DNA of 64,000 nt from Hymenobacter properus (GTDB taxonomy: Bacteria; Bacteroidota; Bacteroidia; Cytophagales; Hymenobacteraceae), in contig NZ_JADQDP010000001.1 of NCBI RefSeq assembly GCF_015694735.1, positions 1,054,001-1,118,000 of the forward strand, in the 5' to 3' direction. Below the pieces are notes generated by a model. The model had not been told where the DNA came from. It did no database searches and saw nothing but the letters and a program-made list of their open reading frames with translations. Below, in pieces: positions 44,469 through 53,330 of this stretch (positions within the stretch are counted from its first letter, which is position 1; every line of letters starts with the position of its first letter). The position numbers and the translations under genes are program-made.

Positions 44469-46604
44469 TCACCAGCGCCAGCTCAGCTGCACACCCGCGT
44501 ACCAGGCCCGGCCCGGCGCGGGCTGGAAGTAGCGCCCGCCAAAGGCATTGAGGTCGTTGCCGAGGCTGTAGCGCCTATTAGTGGCATTGTCGAGGCCGGC
44601 GAAGACATCGGTTTCGAGGTGGCCGGCCAGGGTGCGCCGCCAGCCGCCGCGCGCCCCAAATACCCAGTAGCCGGGCGCCGTGTCGGTGTTGAAGTCGTTG
44701 AGCACCACGCGGGCCTGGTGGCTGAGGTTGGGGCTGAAGTAGAACCCCAGCCGCTCGGTGAGTTCCAGCCCGGCGCTGAGCGTGTGCGGCGTGCTGCCGG
44801 TGAGGCGTTTGCCGAGCAGGTCGGTGCGGCCAGGGTAGTCGCGGAAACGGAAGTCGTTGTAGGCATAGCTGGCCCAGGCGCGCAGGCCGGTTTTTTCAGG
44901 TCGGGGCATCCGCTTCGTGGAGTCGCGGTACACCACGCTGGTTATTTGGGGTTGCTGCCACAGCCAACCGCTCAGGGCTGCTTCGAAGCCGCGCTGGCGG
45001 GTGTGGCCCGCGTTGCGAAACACGACGATGCCCTGGTCGGTGGTGCTGCTGGTGATGGTTTGGCGTAGCTCAAAATCAAACACGGTTAGCTCATAGCGCA
45101 GCCGGTTTTGGAAGAAGCTGCCGCGCGTACCCACCTCGTAGCTGGTGCCGCGCTCGGCCTGCAGCTCGCCGTTCAGACTGGCATCGGAGGGCCGGATTTC
45201 CTCGACGGTGGGCGGCGCGAAGCCGGTGCTCACGCTGGCATATACCGAGAGGCCAAGGTTAAACTCCTTAAGCAGAGCTACACGTGGCGACACTTCGGGC
45301 CGGAAGTCGCGGCTGAACTGGTAAGCGTTGGGTTGGGTGGCGGCATTGCTCACCCGCGCGATGCCGTAGCGCAGGCGGTTGTAGCTGGCGGCCACGGTCA
45401 GCAGCAGGTCGGCGGGCAGGCTGTAGTCGGCCTGGGCAAATGCGAAGCCCGTGGTGGTGGTTATTTCGTCGTTGTAGCGCAGCGCACCGGGCGTGCCGCC
45501 GTTGTTCTGGTAGCTGCGCCCGTCCGTGAAGCCGGCCTGAAACTCGCCCCCACCCTGCAGCCGCAGCACCCGGCCCGCCAGCGCCGTGCGGTAGCTTAGG
45601 GCCGAGCGGCCACCCAGCCCCAGCCCGGTGTTGCGCTCATAATCGACCAGGTAGGGCGTGCGGATGGCCGTACCACTGCCATAAAGTGTGGTTTCCAGCT
45701 CCAGCTTATCCGAAAAACGGTACTCGTGCGTGAGCCCCAGCAAGCCGGTGCGCGAGGCGTAAAACGCCTGCTGCGCCACCGTGCCGGGCGCCGTGGCGGT
45801 GCCCGGCCGCGCCTGCCGCGGGTCGGCCTCGAACTGGGCGCGGGTGAGGCCGCCGGGCAGCTGGTAGTTGATGTCGGCGTAGAGCAGGTGGGCGGCTAGC
45901 GTGGTTTTGGGCGAGGCCACGGTGCGCACGTCCAGCGCGAAGACGTCGCGCCGCAGGGCGCTTTGCTGGCGGTAGCCGTCTAGTTCCTGGTGGGCATACT
46001 GGGCGCGAACGCTGCTGGTGGCGCTGCCCGTTTCGGCTGTGAGGGTGGCGCGGCGCAGGCCGTAGCTGCCCACGGTGGCGCCGGCCGCCACCCGGCTGGT
46101 GCCGGCCGCCACTTCGGGTGTGCCGAAGCGAGCCACGCCGCCCGTACCGGCCCCATACACGCTGCCAGCCGGGCCTTTCAGCACTTCGAGGCGGCCGATG
46201 AGGGCGGGGTCGAGCAGGTTGAGCGGGGTGCTGCCGCCGGCTTCGGTGAAGGGGATGCCGTTGTAGTACACCTTCACGTTGCGCACCCCAAACGGCGAGC
46301 GCAGCGTGCTGCCCCGAATGCTGAGCCGGTAGCTGGCCGTGGCCCGTTCCTCCAGCCGCACGCCGGGCAGGGTGTTCACGGCCTGGGTGAGGGCGGCGGG
46401 ATTGAACTGCTGAATGGTGCCGGCGTCGAGCACGCCAATGGCGGCGGCCGTGCGGCGCAGCGGCAGGCGCTGGCCATAGCCGGTGACGGTGGCTTCGGGC
46501 AGGGCCACGGCGCGGGCGGTGGTGTCGGCCACCGATGTTTGGGCCAGCAGTGGGACGACGGGAACCCAGGCAGCCAGCAGCGCCAGCGAGGAAAAACGAA
46601 ACAT
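44469..46604 (-). CDS. TonB-dependent outer-membrane receptor (FecA-like)
   Basis: 711 residues. Signal peptide 1-21 (LALLAAWVPVVPLLAQ). No CarboxypepD-like N-terminal extension, so it is not SusC. Plug domain about 40-150 (LPEATVTGYGQRLPLRRTAAAIGVLD, LSIRGSTLRSPFGVRNVKVYYNGIP, LEVLKGPAGSVYGAGTGGV). Beta-barrel 180-711 with terminal aromatic (GVQLSWRW). Plug and barrel pattern match iron or cobalamin-type receptors such as FecA. It imports a scarce ligand using TonB-ExbBD energy. No siderophore or Fur box seen nearby; substrate unknown. Confidence 0.92.
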   Translation of the reverse strand: MFRFSSLALLAAWVPVVPLLAQTSVADTTARAVALPEATVTGYGQRLPLRRTAAAIGVLDAGTIQQFNPAALTQAVNTLPGVRLEERATASYRLSIRGSTLRSPFGVRNVKVYYNGIPFTEAGGSTPLNLLDPALIGRLEVLKGPAGSVYGAGTGGVARFGTPEVAAGTSRVAAGATVGSYGLRRATLTAETGSATSSVRAQYAHQELDGYRQQSALRRDVFALDVRTVASPKTTLAAHLLYADINYQLPGGLTRAQFEADPRQARPGTATAPGTVAQQAFYASRTGLLGLTHEYRFSDKLELETTLYGSGTAIRTPYLVDYERNTGLGLGGRSALSYRTALAGRVLRLQGGGEFQAGFTDGRSYQNNGGTPGALRYNDEITTTTGFAFAQADYSLPADLLLTVAASYNRLRYGIARVSNAATQPNAYQFSRDFRPEVSPRVALLKEFNLGLSVYASVSTGFAPPTVEEIRPSDASLNGELQAERGTSYEVGTRGSFFQNRLRYELTVFDFELRQTITSSTTDQGIVVFRNAGHTRQRGFEAALSGWLWQQPQITSVVYRDSTKRMPRPEKTGLRAWASYAYNDFRFRDYPGRTDLLGKRLTGSTPHTLSAGLELTERLGFYFSPNLSHQARVVLNDFNTDTAPGYWVFGARGGWRRTLAGHLETDVFAGLDNATNRRYSLGNDLNAFGGRYFQPAPGRAWYAGVQLSWRW

Positions 46605-46800
46605 GAAGGGCGAGTAGTGCAGGCTTGTGCCAACGGCAAAAGCCTGCGGAATGTTAGATTAGGCGGCCCATTGGTGGGCGGGCGCCTGAAATCAGATTTC
46701 AGCGCTTCGCGCAGAGCGAGGCTGCACCATTATGAAAGAGGTCATGTGGAAAATGGCCACTGGCTGCATCCTCCCAGCACACCTTACCGACCAAACTCCC

Positions 46801-47331
46801 ATGTTGAAAGTGTTGAAATTCCTGTTCCTCACCTGTACCCTTCTGCTTCAGTTCTCGGGCGCGTGGGCTTGTTCCTGCGTCAACGCAAAGCTGCCGGAAA
46901 AGCAAAAGATTGCCAAAGCCCACGCTCAGGCCAACCTCGTTTTCACGGGCCGGGTGGTGGCCGAGGCACTGGTGGAAAAGACGGATACGGTGCACATCCG
47001 GACGCGCACCGGGGCCGATACGGTGGTAACTTCCAGTCAGCAATACCGCCAGTTCACGTTTGCCGTCACGCAGCAATTCAAAGGCGAACCCGTGGCCGCT
47101 ACCGTGACGGTGCTCACAGCTACGATGGGCGCCTCCTGTGGCACTTCTTTTCGGGTCGGAGCCGATGTTTTGATTTACGCTTACCGGGTCGATAAGGCTT
47201 ATGGGCCCCGCGGCACGGTTCACCCGGTGCCGCCCTACTTCACCACCGACCTGTGCACCCGCAACAAAGAGCTGCGCGACACCCAGGACGCCGAGGTGCG
47301 GCAGTTGCAGGAGTTGGCTCGGCACGGCTGA
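46801..47331 (+). CDS. Secreted TIMP/NTR-like Cys protein
   Basis: 176 residues. Signal peptide with FLFLTCTLLLQFSGAWA ends directly before CSC, a pattern of NTR-fold (TIMP-like) secreted proteins where mature Cys1 is N-terminal. The rest has VFTGRVV, YRQFTFAVTQQFKG, VTVLTATMGASCG and FTTDLCTRNKEL, consistent with an OB-like NTR barrel with two or three disulfides. Bacterial members are of unknown function. The ATG 46801 was chosen because it puts the signal at the N-terminus. It lies upstream of the DUF2490 gene. Confidence 0.65.
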   Translation: MLKVLKFLFLTCTLLLQFSGAWACSCVNAKLPEKQKIAKAHAQANLVFTGRVVAEALVEKTDTVHIRTRTGADTVVTSSQQYRQFTFAVTQQFKGEPVAATVTVLTATMGASCGTSFRVGADVLIYAYRVDKAYGPRGTVHPVPPYFTTDLCTRNKELRDTQDAEVRQLQELARHG

Positions 47332-47351
47332 GGCACGGCCGGGGTTGGCCG

Positions 47352-47359
47352 TACCTTCG
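47352..47359 (+). promoter_or_regulatory. -7 element before the GTG start of the DUF2490 gene
   Basis: TACCTTCG ends 4 nt before the GTG at 47364. The -7 consensus would put transcription start close to the start codon. Confidence 0.5.
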
Positions 47360-47363
47360 CCCG

Positions 47364-48134
47364 GTGAAATACCTGCTGCTACTGTTGCTTTTGCCCCTGG
47401 GCGTCCGGGCCCAGAACCCGGTCAATCGAATTGACGATTTTAACCGCATTGGCTGGTACGTGTACGAGGGCGACCACCGGCTGGGGCCGCGCATCACCGT
47501 CCACACCGAATATCAAGCCCGCCGCACGGGCTTCATCACGGGTTGGCAGCAGCAGTTGCTGCGGGCCGGCGCGGGCTACCAGCTGCTGCCGCGCCTGAAA
47601 GTGGGCGGCGGCTATACCTTCCTCAACACCTACTACTACGGCAACCATCCGGTGGCCGACCAGGGCACCTACCCCGAAAAGCGCTTCTACGAAGACCTGA
47701 CCCTGACCGACTCGCTGGGCCGGGTGAGCCTCACGCACCGCCTGCGCCTGGAGCAGCGCTTCATTGGGGTGCCCGGCGCCAGCGGCCCCCTGGGCAACGA
47801 TGCCGTGTGGCAGCGCCAAAACCGCATCCGCTACCAGCTGGCCGGCGAAATCCCGCTGCAGGGCCCTTCGCTCGATGACAACGAGTGGTATTTCACGGCC
47901 TTCGACGAGGTGTTCCTCAACTTCGGCCGCGACATCACCACCAACGTCTTCAACCAGAACCGCCTGGCCGCCGGCCTGGGCTACCAGTTCGGCCAGGACT
48001 TTCGCCTGGAGCTGCAATTGCTCAACCAGATTACCCAGCACTACGACCCCGACCCGGCCACCCGGTTTCCGGTGTTCGAGTTCAACAACGGCTTTCGGCT
48101 GGGCCTGACCTACAACCTGACGCTGATAGACTAA
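47364..48134 (+). CDS. DUF2490-type outer-membrane protein
   Basis: 256 residues from GTG 47364, which gives a signal peptide M-KYLLLLLLLPLGVRAQ; the frame upstream overlaps the TIMP-like gene. Beta-rich throughout (WYVYEGDHRLGPRITVHTEY, TYYYGNHPVADQGTY, FEFNNGFRLGLTYNLTL), typical of DUF2490 (PF10677), a predicted outer-membrane beta-barrel of about 230 residues. Function unknown. The next gene starts 54 nt later, after a short family A palindrome. Confidence 0.8.
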   Translation: MKYLLLLLLLPLGVRAQNPVNRIDDFNRIGWYVYEGDHRLGPRITVHTEYQARRTGFITGWQQQLLRAGAGYQLLPRLKVGGGYTFLNTYYYGNHPVADQGTYPEKRFYEDLTLTDSLGRVSLTHRLRLEQRFIGVPGASGPLGNDAVWQRQNRIRYQLAGEIPLQGPSLDDNEWYFTAFDEVFLNFGRDITTNVFNQNRLAAGLGYQFGQDFRLELQLLNQITQHYDPDPATRFPVFEFNNGFRLGLTYNLTLID

Positions 48135-48156
48135 ACGGCGGGCGGCGGGCGTTTTG

Positions 48157-48182
48157 TAGCGCGGACCTTGAAGTTCGCGCTA
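48157..48182. repeat. Compact family A palindrome (copy A3)
   Basis: TAGCGCGGACCTTGAAGTTC reads as a near-perfect 26-nt palindrome with its following CGCGCTA. It has the outer TAGCGCG/CGCGCTA arms of family A but no loop, like a minimal version. Confidence 0.7.
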
Positions 48183-48187
48183 CGCCT

Positions 48188-48946
48188 ATGCTCATGCACC
48201 TTCACCTGCCGCGCCGCCACCGCCGCCCCTTGCTGTTGCCGCCGGGCCTGCTGGCGCTGGCGGGGCTGCTGTGGCTGGGCTGCGTGCTGGTGGCCCAGCA
48301 CCCGATACAGTTCAAGCTGCGCAATGTGATGCAGCTAACCATGCCGCCCCGGCCCGACTCCGACTTTCTTTGGGGCGGAATGCGACACTATGGCCCGTAC
48401 CTGCGCTATTCGCAGCTGGCTTATTTCCGCAACTGGCACACCATTGAATTTGGGCAAAGCCGTTCGGCCGATTCAGCGGCCGGGCGCCGTTTGGCCACAA
48501 CCATCCGCACGCTGAGTCGGGGCTGGGAAAGCGACCCGGGGCGGGACGGCCTGCGCGTCTACTTCGGCGAGCGGGCCCGCTACGCGTCTTTGGTGCTGGT
48601 GCTGGATTTGATGGCGCAGTACAATGTAAAAAAGTACTTCCTGGACCTGCACCACCCGGCTTACCGGCCGACTTTTTATGCTTTCAACGGTGGCTCAGCC
48701 CGCCAGCGCTGGACCGACCCGCTCCTGCGCCCGGCCGCTCTGCCAGAACCAGCAGACGCCCCTGAGCCACAGGCTGAACCGGTATCAGCTCCCCTGTGGG
48801 AACGCCTGACGGTGGCTGAAAACTGGTATCCCAACACGAACCAACTCACCGAAAGCTGGGCCCTGCTTGCGGCGCCCGGCTGGGAGGGGCCGCTTGCTTT
48901 GCTGGCCTGCATAGGCGCATTGGCTATTTGGCGCTGGCGGCCGTAA
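48188..48946 (+). CDS. Two-helix membrane protein with an ExbD-like middle, unknown
   Basis: 252 residues. N-terminal basic stretch (LPRRHRR), membrane helix about 16-38 and C-terminal helix about 228-246. The middle has LRVYFGERARYASLVLVLDLMAQYNVKKYFLDLHHP, which faintly recalls the periplasmic half of ExbD/TolR; the rest (GWESDPGRDG, Pro-rich linker PEPADAPEPQAEP) is unfamiliar. No confident family. Starts 54 nt after the DUF2490 gene, so an operon is possible. Confidence 0.55.
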   Translation: MLMHLHLPRRHRRPLLLPPGLLALAGLLWLGCVLVAQHPIQFKLRNVMQLTMPPRPDSDFLWGGMRHYGPYLRYSQLAYFRNWHTIEFGQSRSADSAAGRRLATTIRTLSRGWESDPGRDGLRVYFGERARYASLVLVLDLMAQYNVKKYFLDLHHPAYRPTFYAFNGGSARQRWTDPLLRPAALPEPADAPEPQAEPVSAPLWERLTVAENWYPNTNQLTESWALLAAPGWEGPLALLACIGALAIWRWRP

Positions 48947-48966
48947 CCTGCAACTGCTGCGCACGG

Positions 48967-48974
48967 TATTTTTG
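48967..48974 (+). promoter_or_regulatory. -7 element 4 nt before a start codon
   Basis: TATTTTTG, an exact TAnnTTTG match, ends 4 nt before the ATG at 48979. The transcript is expected to be leaderless or nearly so. Confidence 0.6.
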
Positions 48975-48978
48975 TGCC

Positions 48979-49533
48979 ATGCCCGCCCTTACGCCCGACC
49001 TGCGCCGTGCCCTCTTTGCCTTGCCCGAACGCGAGAAAGACCAGCTCCTGGCCCGCCTCGTGGCCCAGGACGCGGTGCTGACCGAGCAGTTGGCCTTCCG
49101 CCTGCTCGAAGGGCCCGAGGCACTGGAAACTCGCCGCGCCGCCCTGCGCACCCAGGTCGACGACCCCGTGCGCGGCTACCACCCCACCCCCAACGACCTG
49201 CTGGTGATACTGCGGCAGCTGCAGGCCCGCCTGGCCTACCACGCCAAGATTACCGACGACGCTTTTGGCGAAGTGGAGCTGAGCTGGCGCCTGCTGGCCA
49301 ACGTGTTCCGGCACCAGGCCGAGGCCACGGCCCGCCTGCACGGCCCCACCCAGCCGCTGCTGCAGCACTTGGCCAAGCGCACCCAGGAGGCCCTGAAGCA
49401 AACCGCCAAGCTGCACGAAGACTACCACCTGGAGCTGGCCGAAACCGCCAACGCCGTGCTGGCCGCCCTGTGGCAGTCGGGCGCCGCACCGCTGGCCCGC
49501 GAGCTGGGCCTGCCTCGCACCTTCGGGCAGTAG
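48979..49533 (+). CDS. Alpha-helical cytoplasmic protein, unknown
   Basis: 184 residues, almost all predicted helix (ALFALPEREKDQLLARLVAQ, LLVILRQLQARLAYHAKI, LLANVFRHQAEATARLHG). No membrane segment and no Cys. No family recognised. The -7 box ends 4 nt before the ATG. The next small gene is 88 nt downstream. Confidence 0.65.
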   Translation: MPALTPDLRRALFALPEREKDQLLARLVAQDAVLTEQLAFRLLEGPEALETRRAALRTQVDDPVRGYHPTPNDLLVILRQLQARLAYHAKITDDAFGEVELSWRLLANVFRHQAEATARLHGPTQPLLQHLAKRTQEALKQTAKLHEDYHLELAETANAVLAALWQSGAAPLARELGLPRTFGQ

Positions 49534-49621
49534 TTTTTGCCGGTCCCGGCGGCGGGGCGGCATCTTTTCCGGCGCAATTGCAGTACAAAGCCTAGGTTCC
49601 TTTGTCCTGATTTCCTTCGCC

Positions 49622-49915
49622 ATGTCCACGCCCATCCATCAGCGCGCCCCCCAGCTCAGCGAGGCCGAGCTGCACCAAGCCCTTGAAGAGCTTGATGCCA
49701 AGATTCAAACCTTGCGCAACCGCGCCCAAGCTACCGTCGCCGGCTCGGCCAGCACCCACGAGCAGCACGCCGACGCCCTCGAAACCAAGCGCGCCCAGCT
49801 GGCCGCCCAGCTCGGCCAGCACACCACCGAGGGCGGCGACTCCGGCATGCTTTCCAGCATTCGCCACGGCATTGAGTCGTTGCGCGACGACGTGCGCGGT
49901 CTGCTCAAAGATTAA
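49622..49915 (+). CDS. Small coiled-coil protein, unknown
   Basis: 97 residues with heptad-like helices (LSEAELHQALEELDAKIQTL, ALETKRAQLAAQLGQ). Acidic and soluble. A TTCCTTTG at 49595-49602 resembles the -7 box with one mismatch. No known family. Possibly a small DNA- or protein-binding helper, but not supported. Confidence 0.6.
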   Translation: MSTPIHQRAPQLSEAELHQALEELDAKIQTLRNRAQATVAGSASTHEQHADALETKRAQLAAQLGQHTTEGGDSGMLSSIRHGIESLRDDVRGLLKD

Positions 49916-49969
49916 CTTTTTGGCCTCTTACCCGCCCCTTTCATTTAAACGCATCAACCTGACACTGCC

Positions 49970-50236
49970 ATGAAACAGTTATTCCTCCTGCTGCTCCTGG
50001 CCTGCTTTGCGACCAGCACCGTGCAGGCCCAAAACCGCCCCAAAGTGAAAGCTAAGCGTGCTTTCTCTCATACTTCCGAGTCGAGCAAAGGCAAGACCAG
50101 CAAGGTCCATTTCCGGCGCGAAACCATACGGCCGGTCATCGACCTCAAGCCGAATAGCCTGGAGCGCTCCAAAACCGTGAAAGCGCCCAAGGCCTACAAA
50201 TACAGCAACGGCAACAAGCTTAAGCGCGCCCGTTAA
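49970..50236 (+). CDS. Small exported basic protein
   Basis: 88 residues. Signal peptide MKQLFLLLLLACFATSTVQA, then a very basic chain rich in Lys, Arg and Ser (KVKAKRAFSHTSESSKGK, KAPKAYKYSNGNKLKRAR). Mature part is likely unfolded in the periplasm or cell envelope. No family recognised. Starts 54 nt after the coiled-coil gene. Confidence 0.6.
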   Translation: MKQLFLLLLLACFATSTVQAQNRPKVKAKRAFSHTSESSKGKTSKVHFRRETIRPVIDLKPNSLERSKTVKAPKAYKYSNGNKLKRAR

Positions 50237-50253
50237 GCGCTGCGCTTAGCCCC

Positions 50254-50356
50254 CCAGCCCGTCGTGCCGCGCGCCGCCGCCGCGGCTCTACTGCAGTAGT
50301 GAGTAACTACGTTGCGCGGTAGGGCCGCGACGGCGGCGCGCGGCACGACGGCTGGT
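50254..50356. repeat. Imperfect family B inverted repeat (copy B7)
   Basis: Arms CCGTCGTGCCGCGCGCCGCC near 50254-50289 and 50320-50356 are complementary with a few mismatches. It keeps the GTCGTGC / GCACGAC outer ends, but its core differs from other family B copies. The gap to the subtilase also holds TATCTTTA near 50464, a weak -7 candidate. Confidence 0.75.
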
Positions 50357-50503
50357 TTATACCGCCTTTTAACTGGCGTTTTGACGCTTGGCGTTATACA
50401 TTTTTGAGCGGCAAATTATTTCGGGGCATGGGCAAGCTGCAATCCCAGTGGTTGCGTAGATGCTTATCTTTACTATCCGCCTATAGTTCTATCCTTCTGC
50501 CTG

Positions 50504-53323
50504 ATGCGAAACATCCTACGCTTATTCGCTTTTCTGTTTTTGATGGGGCTGGCCCTGCCCTGGGCGGCTTCGGCCGCCCCGCCCACCATCCCCGGCCGGC
50601 TGGTGCTGAAGCTGCAGCCGGGCAAGGCGCCGTCCGCGCTCGACGCGGTGCTGCGCTCCCTGGGCGCGGGCGCTTTGCAGCAGAAGTTTCCGCGGGCGCT
50701 GGCGCCCAGCCCGGAGCGGCCGGGTGGCGTGGAGCTGCGCGGCATCTACCAGCTACAGCTGCCTGCCACTGTGACGCTGGACTGGGCCCGCGCCGCGCTG
50801 CTGGCCACCGGCGCCGTGGAGTACGTGGAGCCGCTTTACATCCGCGAGCCGCTCTACCAGCCCAACGACCCCATGGCCGACTCGACGCTGACCGACATCA
50901 CGACTAGCCAGTTCTACCTCAAGCAGATTAAAGCCTACCGCGCCTGGGACATCACCCGCGGCGACAGCAGCCTCGTCATCGGCATCACCGACGGCGGCGT
51001 GCGCCTCACCCACGAGGAACTGCGCCAGCAGGTGAAGCACAACTACGCCGACCCCATCAACGGCCTCGACGACGACAACGACGGCTACATCGACAATTTC
51101 ACCGGCTGGGACCTGGCCAACAACGACAACAACGCCGGCTACGACCCCACCATTGTGCACGGCACGCTGGTGGCGGGCGTGACGGCCGCCCGCACCGATA
51201 ACGGCGTGGGCATCGCGGGCCTGGGCAACCGCTGCCGGTTTCTGCCGCTGTCCATTTACCCCAACACGCCCACCGGCGTGTTTGCCGGCTACGAGGCCAT
51301 TGTGTACGCAGCCGACCACGGCTGCCAGGTCATCAACATGAGCTGGGGCGCCGTGGGCGGCTACTCGCGCTTCGAGCAGGACGTCATCACCTACGCCGCC
51401 GTGAACCGCAACGCCGTGCTGGTGGCCGCCGCCGGCAACACCAACGCCGACCTGCTTTTTTACCCTGCCTCCTACGACCACGTGCTGTCGGTGTCAGGCG
51501 TGCAAAGCACCGACCAGAAGAGCCCCAACGGCACGTTCAGCCACCGGGTTGATATGGTGGCGCCGGGCATCAGCATTCTCACCACCTACGGCGTGCAGGA
51601 CAACGACTACATTGCCGTGGGCGGCACCTCCTTTGCCGCGCCGCTGGTGTCGGCGGCGGCGGCGCTGGTGCGGCGCGTGTTTCCGCAGTACAACTCCGAC
51701 CAGGTGGCCGCCCAGCTGCGCCAAACCACCGACAACATCGACAACCTGCCCGCCAATGCGCAGTGGGTGGGCCGCCTCGGCACGGGCCGCCTCAACGTGC
51801 TCAAGGCCGTGACGCGCACCAACCTGCAGGAAGCCCGCGTGGTGACCAGCTACTTCGCGCCGCAGCGCACGGCCTACCTGCCGGGCGACACCATTCGGCT
51901 GACCACCGACGTGCAAAACCTGCTGCAGCCGGTGGCGGGCCTCACGGTCACGCTCACCTCGCTGTCGCCCTACGTCACGGTGCGGCAGGGCAGCTTTGTG
52001 GTGGGCAGCCTGCCCACGTTGGGCCGGGCCCGCAATACGGCCGCGCCCTTCCGGCTGGCGGTGGCTGCCAGCGGCATTCCGCTCAACACCACAGCCACGC
52101 TGCGCTACCGCCTCACGGCCACCGGCGGCTTTCAGCTAGACCAGTACGTGGACCTTGTGCTGAACCCCGACTATGTGGTGCTCGACGCCAACGACCTGGC
52201 CCTGACCCTGACCAGCCGCGGCAACCTGGCCTACGACAACCTGGCCGGCACCGTCGGGGCGGGCTTGACTTACCGCGGCAGCAGCAACATCCTCAGCGAG
52301 GGCGGCCTGCTGCTGGCCACCAGCGCCACCCGCGTGTCGGACCGGCTACGCACCAGCGGTGGGCAGTCGCGCCAGTCGTTTTTCAGCCTGGCGCAGGCCA
52401 CCCGCCAGCAGCCCGGCCCCCGCGCCACCCAGGAAGCGCGCGTGGTGTTTCAAGACACCGTGCCGGTGGCCGGCAGCCGGGTGCGCAGCGTGGGCGTGCG
52501 CGTGCGCCAGCGGGCTTATGCCTATGCTGCAGCGGGTCTGCGCGACTTTGTGCTGCTGGAATATTCGCTCAAAAACATTACCGCCGATACCCTCAAGCCG
52601 CTCTACGCCGGCATTTTCACCGATTGGGACCTGCCTAATTCCGACGGCGCGGCCCGCAACGTGGCCACTTGGGACAGCGCCCGCACCCTCGGCTACGCCT
52701 ACGCCGTGGGCCAAACCGCCCCGCAGCCCCTGCCCACCGCCTACGCCGGCATTCGGCTGCTGCGAGGCGGCACGCCCGCGGTGTATTCCATTGACAATGG
52801 CGCCCCGGTGGGCAGTGCAGTGCGCCTGGCCGACGGCTTCTCGCTGGCCGAGAAATTCCTGACGCTGAGCAATGGCACCGCCCGCGCCCAGCGCACCGCC
52901 GGTCTGCCCAATGGGGCCGACGTCTCGCAGGTGGTGGGCACCCGCGTGGCCCGGCTGGCCCCCGGCGACTCCACCACCGTCACCTTCGCCGTGCTGGTGG
53001 CCCCCACCCTGCCCCAGTTGCAAGCCAGCGCCGATGCCGCCGCATCCGTTTACGCCACCCTGCTGCCTGCGCGGGCGGCCGCGTCGGCAGCCGGCTTCAA
53101 CGTGTACCCCAACCCGGCGGCCGGGCGGCTGCGGGTAGAGCTGCCGGCCCAGTTCGGCCTAGCTACGCTGTGGCTGAACAATGCCGTGGGCCAGACGGTG
53201 CTGAAACAAACCGGCGTTGAAAAGGCAATTGAGTTAAACCTCACAAGTCTTGGCCCCGGCCTCTACGTGCTGCGGGCGCAAGGCGCCAATGGATTAGTAA
53301 CCAGAAACGTTGTGGTGCGCTAA
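50504..53323 (+). CDS. Secreted subtilisin-like serine protease with type IX sorting domain
   Basis: 939 residues. Signal peptide 1-25 and a propeptide-like region (26-110). Peptidase S8 domain about 130-430 with an intact triad: Asp163 (GITDGGV), His219 (VHGTLVAG) and Ser376 (GGTSFAAPLVSAAAALV), and oxyanion Asn312 (AAAGNTN). A Ca-binding-like insert GLDDDNDGYIDNFTGWDL lies between Asp and His. Residues 450-850 are beta-rich. The end FNVYPNPAAGRLRVELP... GLYVLRAQGA is a type A sorting domain. The enzyme digests external protein after T9SS export. It converges with umuC 7 nt away. Confidence 0.94.
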   Translation: MRNILRLFAFLFLMGLALPWAASAAPPTIPGRLVLKLQPGKAPSALDAVLRSLGAGALQQKFPRALAPSPERPGGVELRGIYQLQLPATVTLDWARAALLATGAVEYVEPLYIREPLYQPNDPMADSTLTDITTSQFYLKQIKAYRAWDITRGDSSLVIGITDGGVRLTHEELRQQVKHNYADPINGLDDDNDGYIDNFTGWDLANNDNNAGYDPTIVHGTLVAGVTAARTDNGVGIAGLGNRCRFLPLSIYPNTPTGVFAGYEAIVYAADHGCQVINMSWGAVGGYSRFEQDVITYAAVNRNAVLVAAAGNTNADLLFYPASYDHVLSVSGVQSTDQKSPNGTFSHRVDMVAPGISILTTYGVQDNDYIAVGGTSFAAPLVSAAAALVRRVFPQYNSDQVAAQLRQTTDNIDNLPANAQWVGRLGTGRLNVLKAVTRTNLQEARVVTSYFAPQRTAYLPGDTIRLTTDVQNLLQPVAGLTVTLTSLSPYVTVRQGSFVVGSLPTLGRARNTAAPFRLAVAASGIPLNTTATLRYRLTATGGFQLDQYVDLVLNPDYVVLDANDLALTLTSRGNLAYDNLAGTVGAGLTYRGSSNILSEGGLLLATSATRVSDRLRTSGGQSRQSFFSLAQATRQQPGPRATQEARVVFQDTVPVAGSRVRSVGVRVRQRAYAYAAAGLRDFVLLEYSLKNITADTLKPLYAGIFTDWDLPNSDGAARNVATWDSARTLGYAYAVGQTAPQPLPTAYAGIRLLRGGTPAVYSIDNGAPVGSAVRLADGFSLAEKFLTLSNGTARAQRTAGLPNGADVSQVVGTRVARLAPGDSTTVTFAVLVAPTLPQLQASADAAASVYATLLPARAAASAAGFNVYPNPAAGRLRVELPAQFGLATLWLNNAVGQTVLKQTGVEKAIELNLTSLGPGLYVLRAQGANGLVTRNVVVR

Positions 53324-53330
53324 ACCAAGC

